Below are positions 41,791 through 50,948 of a stretch of DNA of 64,000 bases, in pieces. The notes beneath the pieces are model-generated. The model was given only the letters and a program-made list of their open reading frames with translations, had not been told where the DNA came from and ran no database searches. A program made the position numbers and the translations under genes. Origin of the DNA: RYN-230 sp963760405 (GTDB lineage Bacteria > Actinomycetota > Actinomycetes > Streptosporangiales > Streptosporangiaceae); contig CAVXCV010000013.1 of assembly GCA_963760405.1 (NCBI GenBank), positions 24,963 through 88,962 on the forward strand, read 5' to 3'. The first letter of the stretch is position 1; each line of letters begins with the position of its first letter.

Positions 41791-43437
41791 TCAGTCATGG
41801 GCAAACCTGGCGGCGAGCTCGGCGCGGTTCACCTTGCCCAGCGCGGTCCGCGGGATGGCGGCGACCTGGATGACCCGTTTCGGGCACTTGTACCCGGCTA
41901 GCACCGACCGTGCGTGGGCGATCAGCACATCCTCGGCCAAGGCCGGGCCGGGCCGGGTGACGACCCAGGCGGTCACCTGCTCCCCCCAGCGCGGGTGCGG
42001 CAGGCCGGCCACGGCGGCCTCAGCGACCGACGGATGGCTTTCCAGGGCGATCTCCACCTCACGGGGGTGCACGTTCATCCCGCCGGTGATGATGAGTTCC
42101 TTGATCCGGCCGCGGATGACCAGGTGACCGGTGGCGGGGTCGATGGCGCCGATGTCCCCGGTACAGAACCAGCCGTCCGGGGTGAACGCCGCCGCGGTCG
42201 CGGCGGGATCATGCCAGTAGCCGCCAAAGACCTGCGGGCCACGCACCTGGATCTCCCCTTCGGTGCCCGGCGCGGCCTCGGCCCCCTCGGCCTGCACCCG
42301 GCACAACACTCCGGGCAGCGGCAGCCCGACGGTGTCGCCGCAGCGGCCCGCCAGTGGATTCGACACGTCGAGCCCGGACTCGGTGGTGCCGTAACGGACC
42401 AGCGGGAGCTGGCCGAGCAGCCCGGGCAGCCGGGCGGCGAGCGCCGGGCTGAGCGGCGCCGACCCGCAGACCGCCAGCCGGAGGAAAGCGAGCGCGGGGC
42501 GGCCGGCCGGGGCACCGCTGGCCGGGGCACCGCTGGCCGGGGCACGGCTGTTTGGAGCACTCTCCAGCAGCGCCTGGTAGATCGTGGGCACGCCGAACAG
42601 GACGGTCGCGGACTCCGCGCGCGCCACCTCGATCAGGTCGGCGGCGGTGAACCGGGACCGGATGTGCGCGGACGATCCGGCGATCAGCGTGGCATGCAGC
42701 CCGCTCAGCCCATGCTGATGGAACAGCGGCAGGGCGTGGACCAGCACATCGTCCGCGGTCCACCGCCAGGCGGCCATGGCGGCGCGGACCGAGGCGGCCA
42801 GCTGCCCGTGGGCCAGCGGGACCCCCTTGGGCCGCCCGGTGGTCCCGGAGGTGTACGCCAGCACCGCGGTGGCCCCCGGTGACAGCGGGCCGCGCGGTAG
42901 CCCGCCCGCCGGGGAATCCGCGGCCGGCGGGTCGGCGGCGGGCACGATCAGCGGCGGGCTGGGCAGCGCGGCCAGCCGCCGGGCCGGCTCCGGGTCGGCG
43001 AACGCGAGCACGGCCGCTGAATCAGCGGCCAGCTGGCCCAGCTCGGCCGTGGTGTACCCCGGGTTGGCCAGCACCACGACCGCGCCAGCCCGGAGCGCGC
43101 CGAGATAACACTGCAGGAAACCGGGGCTCGCGGCCGCGGCCAGCAGCACCCGGTCACCGGGCTCGGTGCGGGCGGCGAGCCAGGCCGCGACCTGGCGGGC
43201 CCCAGCGTCCAGCGCCCCGTGCGTGATCCGCTGCCCGTCCACGGCCACGGCGAGCCGGTCCGGTACCCGGCGGGCCGTGTCCGCCGCCAGGTCAGGGATG
43301 GCCGAGTCGCCGAGCTGGCCGGCCAGGGCGGCGGGATCAGCGGCCTCCGGCAGGTGCACCCGCCAGCCCGCCCGGCTCCACTCCGCCGCGCCGCGCCAGT
43401 CCGCCGGCTGAGGCTGGCGGCGCCCCGGCCCGGTCAT
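41791..43437 (-). CDS. AMP-dependent acyl-CoA synthetase
   Basis: A 548-residue ANL-family ligase that activates a carboxylic acid to its CoA ester. Motifs are AYTSGTTGRPKGVPLAHGQL (phosphate loop, about residue 195), RYGTTESG (A5), DGWFCTGDIGAIDPATGHL (A7) and KELIITGGMNVHPREVE with the catalytic lysine in RTALGKVNRAELA. The region ALPLFHQHGLSGLHATLIAG is like malonyl-CoA synthetases. A 15-bp repeat (PASGA) sits in a surface loop at 42506-42550. ATG 43437 is the last of four tandem ATGA copies in a 14-bp repeat joining it to the hydratase gene upstream. Confidence 0.9.
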   Translation of the reverse strand: MTGPGRRQPQPADWRGAAEWSRAGWRVHLPEAADPAALAGQLGDSAIPDLAADTARRVPDRLAVAVDGQRITHGALDAGARQVAAWLAARTEPGDRVLLAAAASPGFLQCYLGALRAGAVVVLANPGYTTAELGQLAADSAAVLAFADPEPARRLAALPSPPLIVPAADPPAADSPAGGLPRGPLSPGATAVLAYTSGTTGRPKGVPLAHGQLAASVRAAMAAWRWTADDVLVHALPLFHQHGLSGLHATLIAGSSAHIRSRFTAADLIEVARAESATVLFGVPTIYQALLESAPNSRAPASGAPASGAPAGRPALAFLRLAVCGSAPLSPALAARLPGLLGQLPLVRYGTTESGLDVSNPLAGRCGDTVGLPLPGVLCRVQAEGAEAAPGTEGEIQVRGPQVFGGYWHDPAATAAAFTPDGWFCTGDIGAIDPATGHLVIRGRIKELIITGGMNVHPREVEIALESHPSVAEAAVAGLPHPRWGEQVTAWVVTRPGPALAEDVLIAHARSVLAGYKCPKRVIQVAAIPRTALGKVNRAELAARFAHD

Positions 43438-43482
43438 CGCGGCCCGGTCATCGCGGCCCGGTCATCGCGGCCCGGTCATCGC
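43427..43482. repeat. 14-bp tandem repeat duplicating a stop/start overlap
   Basis: On the minus strand, GCGATGACCGGGCC is present four times in tandem with period 14. Each copy contains ATGA. The hydratase stop TGA overlaps the first ATG (43479). The ATGs at 43479, 43465 and 43451 each open a five-codon frame (MTGPR) whose TGA overlaps the next ATG, ending at the synthetase ATG 43437. Confidence 0.9.
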
Positions 43483-44219
43483 GGCTCATTCCACGCGGTC
43501 CGGTTGACCCTGCGTTCCTCCCGCAGCCGGTCGAGCAGCCCGCCCGCGGCGGTCACGGCTTTGATCCGCCCCGCCGCGCCGGGTTCTGCCGCACCGGGCC
43601 CTGCCGCGCCGGGTTCTGCCGCACCGCCGGTCAGCGCCTGCGCGAGACCGGCGGCGACGGTGCCGGGGTCGGCGCAGACCTGGTTCACCAGGCCCAGCTG
43701 GAGCGCTTCGGCGGCGCCCACCCAGCGCCCGGTCAGGGTCAGCTCGAGGGCCGCGCCGCGGCCGACCAGGTCGGGCAGCACCCAGGCACCCACGGCGAGG
43801 CCGCGGCCGCGCGGCCCGATGAACCGGAAACGCGCCGCCGGGCTGGCGATGCGCAGATCAGCAGCGGCGGCGAGCTGGGCGCCGCCACCGACGGCCGGGC
43901 CGCCCACGACCGCGAGCACCGGGCCGGGACGGGTGATGATGGCCTCGCAGCACTCGTAGATCAGCTCCGAGATCTCCGCGCGCTCGGCATCGGCCACGGT
44001 GAGGTCGGCGCCCGCGCAGAACAGCCCGGGGCTGCTGCCCGCGATCAGCAGCGGCACGGCGCGGTCCGCGCGGAGGGCGGCCAGCACGGCCCGGGTCATG
44101 GCCGCGTCCAGCGCGTTGTGCCGGTCCGCCCGCGCCAGCCGCAGCCACCGGTAGCCAGCCGGGTCCGGCTCCACCCTGACGTACGGGTGCAGGACATACG
44201 GGTGCATGCACGGCTCCAC
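43476..44219 (-). CDS. Enoyl-CoA hydratase/isomerase family protein
   Basis: A crotonase-fold protein of up to 247 residues. The oxyanion-hole motifs are SPGLFCAGADLT and GPAVGGGAQLAAAADLRIA; the RHNALDAAM opening is typical. The usual catalytic glutamates are not obvious (GRGLAVGAWVLPDLVGRG), so the exact reaction is uncertain. A linker with AAEPG/AAGPG five-residue repeats (15-bp DNA period, 43574-43633) precedes the C-terminal helix. ATG 44219 or 44207 may be used. It is co-translated with the CoA synthetase through a repeated ATGA and divergent from the molybdenum-hydroxylase operon. Confidence 0.82.
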   Translation of the reverse strand: MEPCMHPYVLHPYVRVEPDPAGYRWLRLARADRHNALDAAMTRAVLAALRADRAVPLLIAGSSPGLFCAGADLTVADAERAEISELIYECCEAIITRPGPVLAVVGGPAVGGGAQLAAAADLRIASPAARFRFIGPRGRGLAVGAWVLPDLVGRGAALELTLTGRWVGAAEALQLGLVNQVCADPGTVAAGLAQALTGGAAEPGAAGPGAAEPGAAGRIKAVTAAGGLLDRLREERRVNRTAWNEPR

Positions 44220-44280
44220 GGGCGGGCGTCATCGCGGGCGTGAAGAACGGAAATTGCTACCGGTTACCGGCCGTGAAATA

Positions 44281-44290
44281 TGGTATACCA
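44281..44290. promoter_or_regulatory. GntR/FCD-type operator TGGTATACCA
   Basis: A perfect palindrome (extended ATGGTATACCAA), identical to that at 38800. It lies 30 bases before the FAD-subunit start and 62 bases before the divergent hydratase start, so one site could control both operons. The GntR/FCD gene at 50319 is the candidate binder. Confidence 0.78.
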
Positions 44291-44319
44291 AGCTGAGGTA
44301 GCCGCAGCTGAGGAGGCCG

Positions 44320-45169
44320 GTGAAACCAGCCCCGTTCACCTACCACCGCACCCGTTCCGTGCCGGAAACGGTCGCCGTGCTGGCCGAGCTGGGCGACGGG
44401 GCGAAGATCCTCGCGGGTGGGCAGAGCCTGGTCCCGATGATGAACTTCCGGCTGGCCCGGCCGAGCGCGCTGGTGGACGTCACCCGCATCCCTGGCCTGG
44501 AGTACCTGCGGGCCAGCCCGGACGGGCTGCGGGTGGGCGCGCTGACCCGGCATCGCACCATCGAGCTCTGCCGTGACCCTGGGGTGCTGGACGGGTTCGC
44601 GGTGCTGCCCAGGTCCGCGCGGTGGATCGGGCACTACCCGATCCGGGCCCGCGGCACGCTCGGCGGCAGCATCGCGCACGCCGACCCGGCCGCCGAATGG
44701 TGCCTGCTGGCCGTGCTGCTGGACGCCGAGGTCGTGCTGGCCGGGCCGGCCGGTGCGCACCATGCCGGTCACGGAGTTCTTCGAGGGCTTCTACTCCACC
44801 GCGGCGCAGCCCGACGAGATGATCACCGAGGTCCGCTTCCCCCGGCCCGCGCGCCATGCCGCGCTCACCGAGTTCGCCCCGCGCAAGGGTGACTTCGCGG
44901 TGGTCGCCGCGGCGGTGGCCGCCGACGTGGACGACGGCACGCTCACCGCGCTGCGCGTCGTGCTCGGCGGGGTCGGCCCGCTGCCGGTCACGGCGGATAC
45001 CGCGGAGCTGGCTGGGCGCCCGGCCACCAAGGCCACCTGGCAGGCCGCGGGCGAGCTGGCCGCGCAGCAGATCGACCCGCCCGCGGACGGCCATGGCAGC
45101 AGCGCGTACCGCAGGAAACTGGCCGCCACCCTGGTGGCCCGCGCGCTCGCGGAAGCCGCGGCGTCATGA
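44320..45169 (+). pseudogene. Molybdenum hydroxylase FAD-binding subunit (CoxM-like), frameshifted
   Basis: The medium subunit passes electrons from the 2Fe-2S protein to FAD. GTG 44320 follows GAGGAGG. The FAD motifs AKILAGGQSLVPMMNFRLARP and RARGTLGGSIAHADPAAEW are intact. One extra base near 44741-44754 shifts the frame; the rest (RTMPVTEFFEGFYSTAAQPDEMITEVRFP through YRRKLAATLVARALAEA) continues to the stop at 45169, which overlaps the large-subunit ATG. The corrected length, about 282 residues, is normal for CoxM. Both halves are well conserved, so an error should be checked first. Confidence 0.8.
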
Positions 45170-47517
45170 ACGCAGCCGCTACCCGCTGGGTGGGCACGCC
45201 CGTCCCGCGCACCGAGGACCGGCGGATGCTGACCGGCCGCGGCCGGTTCACCGCGGACATCGAGCGGGCCGGGGTGCTGCACGCGGCGTTCGTGCGCAGC
45301 CCGTTCGCGGCCGCGGAGATCGGCCCGGTCGACCCGTCCGCTGCGCTGGCCCTGCCCGGCGTCGCCGCCGTGTTCACCGCGCAGGACCTCGGCTGCCCCG
45401 GCCTGCTGGCGGTGCTGGAGCGGCCCGAGTTCGTGCCCACGACCCTCCCGCTGCTGGCCATCGGGCAGGTCCGGCACGTGGCCGAGCCGGTCGCGGTGGT
45501 ACTCGCCGACGATCCGTACACCGCGGAGGACGCGGCCGAGCTGGTGGACGTGCGGTGGACGCCGCTGCCGCCGGTCACCAGCCTGGCCGCGGCCCGCTCC
45601 CCCGGCGCCCGCCCGGTGCATCCCGGGCTGGCCGGCAACTGCCAGGTCGAGCTGACCCTGTTCGACGACGACCGGCTGGACGAGATCCTCAGCCAGGCCC
45701 CGGCGGTGATCGCCGCGGAGTTCAGCAGCGGCCGGCTGGCCGCGCTGCCGCTGGAGGGCCGCGCCTGCCTGGCCGACTGGGACGAGCGGGACCAGCAGGT
45801 CGTCCTGCACGTGTCCACCCAGGTGCCGCACCAGGTCCGGTCCGCGGTCGCGCAGGCCTTCGGCATCGCGGAGCACGCGATAAGGGTCATCGCGCCGGAT
45901 GTGGGCGGCGGCTTCGGGCTGAAGTGCGTGGCCGGCCGGGAGGAGGTCGCGCTGGCCGGGATCGCGCTGCGGCTGCGCCGCCCGGTGCGCTGGACCGAGG
46001 ACCGGCAGGAGAACCTGACCGCCTCCTGCCACGGGCACGAGCAGCACTACCGGATCAGGGCGGGGTTCAGCCAGGACGGGCGGATCCTGGGCCTGGCCGC
46101 CGAGATCGACTGCAACGTGGGCGCCTACTCGGTGTTCCCGTTCACCAGCGGGGTCGAGCCGCTGATGGCCGCCACCGAGCTGCCCGGCATCTACAAGGTG
46201 CCCGCCTACCGGGCCACCGGCCGCGCGGTCGCCAGCAACAAGGCGCCGTCCGCCCCGTACCGCGGGGTGTCCCGGCCGCAGCTCGTGCTCGTGATGGAGC
46301 GGCTGATGGAGAAGGCCGCCGCCGAGCTCGGCCTGGACAGCCTCACCGTGCGCCGCCGGAACATGATCAGCCCTGGTGAGTTCCCGTACACCGGGGTGAA
46401 CGGGATCACCTACGACGAGGGCAGCTACGCCGAGTCGCTGGACCGGGCCGAGAAACGGGTCACCGAGGCAGGCTGGGCGGCCGAGCGGGACCGCCGGCGC
46501 GGCGACGGCCACTACGCCGGGGTCGGCTACTCGTGCTTTTCCGAGCGCACCGCCTACGGCACCCCGGCCATGTCGCAGCGGCGGATGCGGATGACCCCGG
46601 GCTATGACACGGCCACGGTCCGGATGGACCCGTCCGGCGAGGTCATCGTGACCACCGGCACTTGCAGCCACGGCCAGGGCCACGAGACCACGTTCGCGCA
46701 GATCGTCGCCGACCAGCTGGGCGTGCACCCGGGCCAGGTCAGGCTCCGCCAGGGCGACACCGACCTGGCCTCCTACGGCTGGGGCACCTGGGGCAGCCGG
46801 TCCATCGTGATCGGCGGCGGCGCCGCCAGCCGGGCCGCCGGGCAGGTCGCCGGGCAGCTCCGGCAGGTGGCCGCGCACCTGCTGGAAGCCAGCGCGGCCG
46901 ACATCGAGCTCAGCCGCGGCGCGGCCCAGGTCCGCGGGGACGCGGGCGCCCGCGTCGAGCTCAGCGAGCTGGCCCGGATCGTGCATTTCCAGGCGCACCG
47001 GCTGCCTGAGCCGCTGCGGTACGGGCTGGAGGGCCGCCAGTCCTTCGACCCGCCGGGCACCTTCTCCAACGCCTGCCACGCCGCGCTGGTCAGCATCGAC
47101 CCGGGGACGTGCGAGATCCGGCTGCGCCGGTACCTGGTGGTGGAGGACTGCGGCGTGGTGATCAACCCGATGATCGTGGACGGGCAGGTCCGCGGCGGGG
47201 TGGCCCAGGGAGTGGCGGCGGCGCTGCTGGAGCAGGTGCGCTACGACAGCGAGGGGCAGCCGGGCAGCGCCACGCTCATGGACTACCTGGCGCCGACCGC
47301 GGCGGAGCTCTGCCCGGTGGAGATCATCCACCTGGAGACGCCGTCGGCGTTCAGCGAGACCGGGGCCAAGGGGATGGGCGAGGGCGGCACGATCGGCGCG
47401 CCCGCCGCCGTGCTGAACGCGGTCAACGACGCACTGGCGCCCGCCGGGGTGAGCGTCAACCACATCCCGGTGCGGCCAGCGGATGTGCACGCCGCACTCG
47501 AACGGAGCCGGGCATGA
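45166..47517 (+). CDS. Molybdenum hydroxylase large subunit (CoxL/xanthine dehydrogenase family), first copy
   Basis: A 783-residue molybdopterin-cytosine-dinucleotide-type catalytic subunit. Seen are the N-terminal domain TPVPRTEDRRMLTGRGRFTADIE, the cofactor loop APDVGGGFGLK (about residue 243), the active-site loop APYRGVSRP (Tyr365), and the catalytic glutamate in GAKGMGEGGTIGAP (Glu739). True CO dehydrogenase has AYxCSFR here, with an essential cysteine; this protein has none, so it should hydroxylate an organic substrate. It overlaps its neighbours by ATGA on both sides. Confidence 0.92.
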   Translation: MNAAATRWVGTPVPRTEDRRMLTGRGRFTADIERAGVLHAAFVRSPFAAAEIGPVDPSAALALPGVAAVFTAQDLGCPGLLAVLERPEFVPTTLPLLAIGQVRHVAEPVAVVLADDPYTAEDAAELVDVRWTPLPPVTSLAAARSPGARPVHPGLAGNCQVELTLFDDDRLDEILSQAPAVIAAEFSSGRLAALPLEGRACLADWDERDQQVVLHVSTQVPHQVRSAVAQAFGIAEHAIRVIAPDVGGGFGLKCVAGREEVALAGIALRLRRPVRWTEDRQENLTASCHGHEQHYRIRAGFSQDGRILGLAAEIDCNVGAYSVFPFTSGVEPLMAATELPGIYKVPAYRATGRAVASNKAPSAPYRGVSRPQLVLVMERLMEKAAAELGLDSLTVRRRNMISPGEFPYTGVNGITYDEGSYAESLDRAEKRVTEAGWAAERDRRRGDGHYAGVGYSCFSERTAYGTPAMSQRRMRMTPGYDTATVRMDPSGEVIVTTGTCSHGQGHETTFAQIVADQLGVHPGQVRLRQGDTDLASYGWGTWGSRSIVIGGGAASRAAGQVAGQLRQVAAHLLEASAADIELSRGAAQVRGDAGARVELSELARIVHFQAHRLPEPLRYGLEGRQSFDPPGTFSNACHAALVSIDPGTCEIRLRRYLVVEDCGVVINPMIVDGQVRGGVAQGVAAALLEQVRYDSEGQPGSATLMDYLAPTAAELCPVEIIHLETPSAFSETGAKGMGEGGTIGAPAAVLNAVNDALAPAGVSVNHIPVRPADVHAALERSRA

Positions 47518-48011
47518 AGGACACGCACCTGATCCGGGTCCGGGTCAACGGCCGGGAGCACGAGCTGGCGGTGGAGTCCCGCCGCACGCTCGCCGACATG
47601 CTCCGGCACGACCTCGGCTACACCGGCACCCACCTGGGCTGCGAGCACGGCATCTGCGGGGCGTGCACGGTGCTGGTGGACGGCGAGCCCGCCCGGGCCT
47701 GCCTGATGTTCGGCGTCCAGGCCGATGACCGGGACATCGCCACCGTGGAGGGCCTGGCCGACGGCGACGACCTGTCCGACCTGCAGCAGGCGTTCAGCGA
47801 CCGGCACGGGCTGCAGTGCGGCTTCTGCACCCCGGGGTTCCTCATGCTGGCCGAGGGCTACCTCGCGGATCCCGGCGCCTGGAACGGCGGCGAGCCGGCC
47901 GAGGCCGACGTACGTGACCTGGTCGCCGCCAACCTCTGCCGCTGCACCGGCTACCAGGGCATCATCGAGGCCATCCTGGATACCGCCAGAGCCCGGCGGG
48001 ATCGCCTGTGA
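47514..48011 (+). CDS. Molybdenum hydroxylase 2Fe-2S subunit (CoxS-like)
   Basis: A 165-residue iron-sulfur protein with two [2Fe-2S] clusters. The plant-ferredoxin-type site is GCEHGICGACTVLVDGEPARAC (Cys43, 48, 51, 63), and the second, helical domain has QCGFCTPG (Cys102, 105) and NLCRCTGY (Cys142, 144). All eight ligands are present. ATG 47514 overlaps the large-subunit stop, and its own stop overlaps the GTG of the second large subunit. The order M-L-S-L is unusual; typical clusters are M-S-L or S-L-M with one L. Confidence 0.95.
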   Translation: MKDTHLIRVRVNGREHELAVESRRTLADMLRHDLGYTGTHLGCEHGICGACTVLVDGEPARACLMFGVQADDRDIATVEGLADGDDLSDLQQAFSDRHGLQCGFCTPGFLMLAEGYLADPGAWNGGEPAEADVRDLVAANLCRCTGYQGIIEAILDTARARRDRL

Positions 48012-50322
48012 CGGCCATCGGCACCCGCCTGCCCAGGAAGGAAGACCCGCGCCTGCTCCGCGGCGCCGGGCGGTTCGGCGACGACCTGTCCGCGCCCGGG
48101 CAGCTGCACGCGCGGATCGCCCGCTCCCCGGTGGCGCACGGCCGCCTCGCCGCCGTGGACGTCCGCCGCGCCCGGCGGGCCGCTGGCGTGCATGCCGTGG
48201 TCACCGCGGCTGACCTGCCCAAGGGCCTGGTCATCCCGGTCCGCCTCCCGGTCCAGGGCATCGACCTGAGCGGCTTCCTGCAGCCAGTTCTCGCCGCGGG
48301 CACCGTCCGCTACGTGGGCGAGCCGCTGGCCGTGGTGGTTGCCGGGGACCCGTACGCCGCGGAGGACGCGGCCGAGCTGATCGAGATCGAGATCGAGGAG
48401 CGGCCCGCGGTGCCCGACGCTGTTGCGGCCACCGCAGCCGGATCCCCCGGCTGTTCGCAGGCGGCAACATCGCCGCCGATTTCACGCTGGGCTACGGCGA
48501 CGTGGACGCCGCGTTCCAGCGGGCCGCCCGGACCGTTGAGGTGAACATCGATATCGGGCGGCATGGGGCGGTGCCGCTGGAGCCGCGCACGCTGCTCGCC
48601 GACCCGGACCCGGTCACCGGCGCGCTGGCCATCTACGGCATGACCAAGGTCCCGGTGTTCAACCGGGACCTGCTCGCCGCGCTGCTCGGCCTGGACGAGG
48701 CCCTGATCCACGTGCACGCGGTGGACGCGGGCGGCGGGTTCGGCGCGCGGGGCGAGTTCTACCCCGAGGATTTCCTGGTGCCGTGGCTGGCCCGGACGCT
48801 GCGGCGGCCGGTCAAGTGGACCGAGGACCGCGCCGAGCACCTGGTCGCGGTGAACCAGTCCCGGCAGCAGTCACACCGGATCGCGGCCGCGTTCGACGCC
48901 GCCGGGCACATTCTCGGGCTGCGCGCCGACATTGTGCACGACAACGGCGCGTACTGCCGGACGCACGGCATCATCGTGCCCGAGCTGACCGTGACCATGC
49001 TGCCCGGCCCGTACCGGGTGCCCGCGTACCGCGGCCGGGTCCAGGTCGTGCTGACCACCACCACGCCGTGCGGGACCTACCGCGCGCCAGGACGCTTCGA
49101 AGGGACCACCGCCCGTGAGCAATTGCTGGACGTCGCGGCCGCTGAGCTCAATGTCAGCCGCAACGAACTTCGCGTCCGCAACCTGCTTAGCCCAGGCGAG
49201 CTGCCGTGTGAGCGGGCGATGAGCACGCTGGGCACGGATGTGGTGCTGGACGCCGGCGACTATCCCGGGCTGCTGGCGGCGGCAACAGCTGAGGCGGACC
49301 GGCTGGATTATCCCGCTGAGGTGGCCCGGGGCCGCCGGGCGGGACGGCTGCGCGGCCTCGGCCTGGCCGCGTTCCTGGAGAAGAGCGGGCTGGGCCCGCA
49401 GGAGACCGCGGACGTCACGGTCAGCGCGACCGGGGCGGTGCATGTGTACTCCGGGGGCACGTCGCTGGGCCAGGGCATCGAGACCGTGCTGGCGCAGATC
49501 GCCGCGGACGCCCTGGGCACTGACCCGGCGCGGGTGAGCGTGACCTGCGGGGACACCGACCGGCAGCCGTTCGGCGGCGGGTCCTGGGCGTCCCGGTCCA
49601 CCGTGGTCGGTGGCAGCGCGGTGCACGCGGCGGCCCGTGCGGTCCGGGACCGGGCGCTCGAGGTCGCCGCCCGGATGCTGGAGGCCTCCCCCGCGGACCT
49701 GGTCAGCGAGGACGGGACGATCCGCGTGCGGGGCGACCCGGCCACCGCGGTCAGCCTGGGTGAGGTGGCCCGGGCCACGGCGCCGGCCAGTGCGTACCTG
49801 CGGCCCGGGGAGCCCGCCGGGCTGGCCGCGCGGCGCCGGTTCGAGGTGGCGCACATGACCTACCCCTACGGGGTGCACCTGGCCGTGGTGGACGTGGATC
49901 CCGGCACCGGCGGCGTCACCGTGCTGCGCTACCTGGTGGCCTACGAGGTGGGCCGGGCGGTCAACCCGATGCTGGTGGAGGGGCAGCTGCGCGGCGGCGC
50001 CGCGCAGGGCCTCGGCGGCGCGCTGCTGGAGGAGTTCTGTTACGACGAGGCGGCCCAGCCGCAGTCCGCCAGCTTCCTGGACTACCGGATGCCGACCGCG
50101 GCCGAGGTGCCGCCGATCGACGTGCTGGTGCTGCAGGACTCCCCCGCTCCGGGCAACCCGCTGGGCGTGCGCGGCGCGGGCGAAGGCGGGGTGTCCGCGG
50201 CGGGCGCGGTGCTGGCCAGCGCGGTACGTGATGCCCTGGGCCTGGCCGGCAGCGTAGGCCGGCTGCCGCTGACCCCGGCCCGGGTCAGCGGACTCGTCGA
50301 GGTCAGCGGAGGCGGGAGATGA
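48008..50322 (+). pseudogene. Molybdenum hydroxylase large subunit, second copy, frameshifted
   Basis: A second, distinct catalytic subunit of about 771 residues. GTG 48008 (GTGA overlap) starts MTAIGTRLPRKEDPRLLRGAGRFGDDL. One C seems missing from the run at 48444-48448; the corrected frame continues PRLFAGGNIAADFTLGYGDVDAAFQRAA and stays open to 50322. The cofactor loop is AVDAGGGFGARGEF and the active-site loop TYRAPGRFEG, again without the CO-dehydrogenase cysteine. The catalytic glutamate lies in GVRGAGEGGVSAAGAV. It differs clearly from the first copy, so it is not a recent duplicate. It might form a heteromer or serve a second substrate with the same M and S subunits. Confidence 0.82.
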
Positions 50323-50948
50323 CGTCAGCCCAGCTCAGCAGCGGCCCCGGCTACGTGAGCAAGACAGACATGGTGGCGGCGCTCATCCGGGAGCTGATCA
50401 TCACCGGGGAGCTGGCCGCGGGTGAGCAGCTGCGGCAGCGGGACCTGGCCCAGCGGTTCCAGGTCAGCCAGACGCCGGTGCGGGAGGCGATGCGGCGGCT
50501 GGAATCCGAGGGCCTGGTGCTCGGCGACACGCACCGCGGGTTCACCGTGGTGGAACCGGACGACGGCCGGATCGAGGAGAACTTCCAGATCCGCGCGGCG
50601 CTGGAGTCACTGGGCGCGTCGCTGGCCGCGCGGAAGATCGACACCGCCGGGATCAGCCGGCTGATGGAGCTGAACGAGCGCATGCGCGAGCTGGGCGACG
50701 CCGACCCGCGGTACGCGGACCTCAACCGGGAGTTCCATTTCACCGTGTATGAGTACGCGGGCAGCCCGTTGCTGCTGTCCTTGATGCGGCTGCTCTGGGC
50801 GTCGCTGCACGGCGGCCCGAAGGTGGCCCGGTCGCACGCGGAATCCGCCCGCCAGCACGACGCGATCCTGGCCGCGCTGCGCGCCGCGGATCCCGCGGCG
50901 GCGTACGCGGGGACCTACCAGCACATCATGGGAAGACCTGGGCACTGA
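50319..50948 (+). CDS. GntR-family regulator with FCD ligand domain
   Basis: A 209-residue regulator. The winged helix is IRELIITGELAAGEQLRQRDLAQRFQVSQTPVREAMRRLESEGLV; the FCD all-helical domain (FQIRAALESLGASLAARKI, then LNREFHFTVYEYAGSPLLLSLM, then HDAILAALRAADPAAA) carries histidines and an aspartate for metal or carboxylate binding. It is co-translated with the hydroxylase genes (ATGA overlap). Candidate sites are the TGGTATACCA palindromes at 44281 and 38800. The ligand is probably the pathway substrate or a carboxylate intermediate. Confidence 0.92.
   Translation: MTSAQLSSGPGYVSKTDMVAALIRELIITGELAAGEQLRQRDLAQRFQVSQTPVREAMRRLESEGLVLGDTHRGFTVVEPDDGRIEENFQIRAALESLGASLAARKIDTAGISRLMELNERMRELGDADPRYADLNREFHFTVYEYAGSPLLLSLMRLLWASLHGGPKVARSHAESARQHDAILAALRAADPAAAYAGTYQHIMGRPGH

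Noticed and set aside
44791..47490. Minus-strand open frame of 899 codons
   Set aside because: It mirrors the large subunit of the molybdenum hydroxylase. Long antisense frames are expected in GC-rich coding DNA.
44320..50322. Aerobic carbon monoxide dehydrogenase operon
   Set aside because: Both large subunits lack the AYxCSFR loop with its catalytic cysteine, and the gene order and neighbours (CoA ligase, hydrolase, NCS1 permease) point to an organic substrate.
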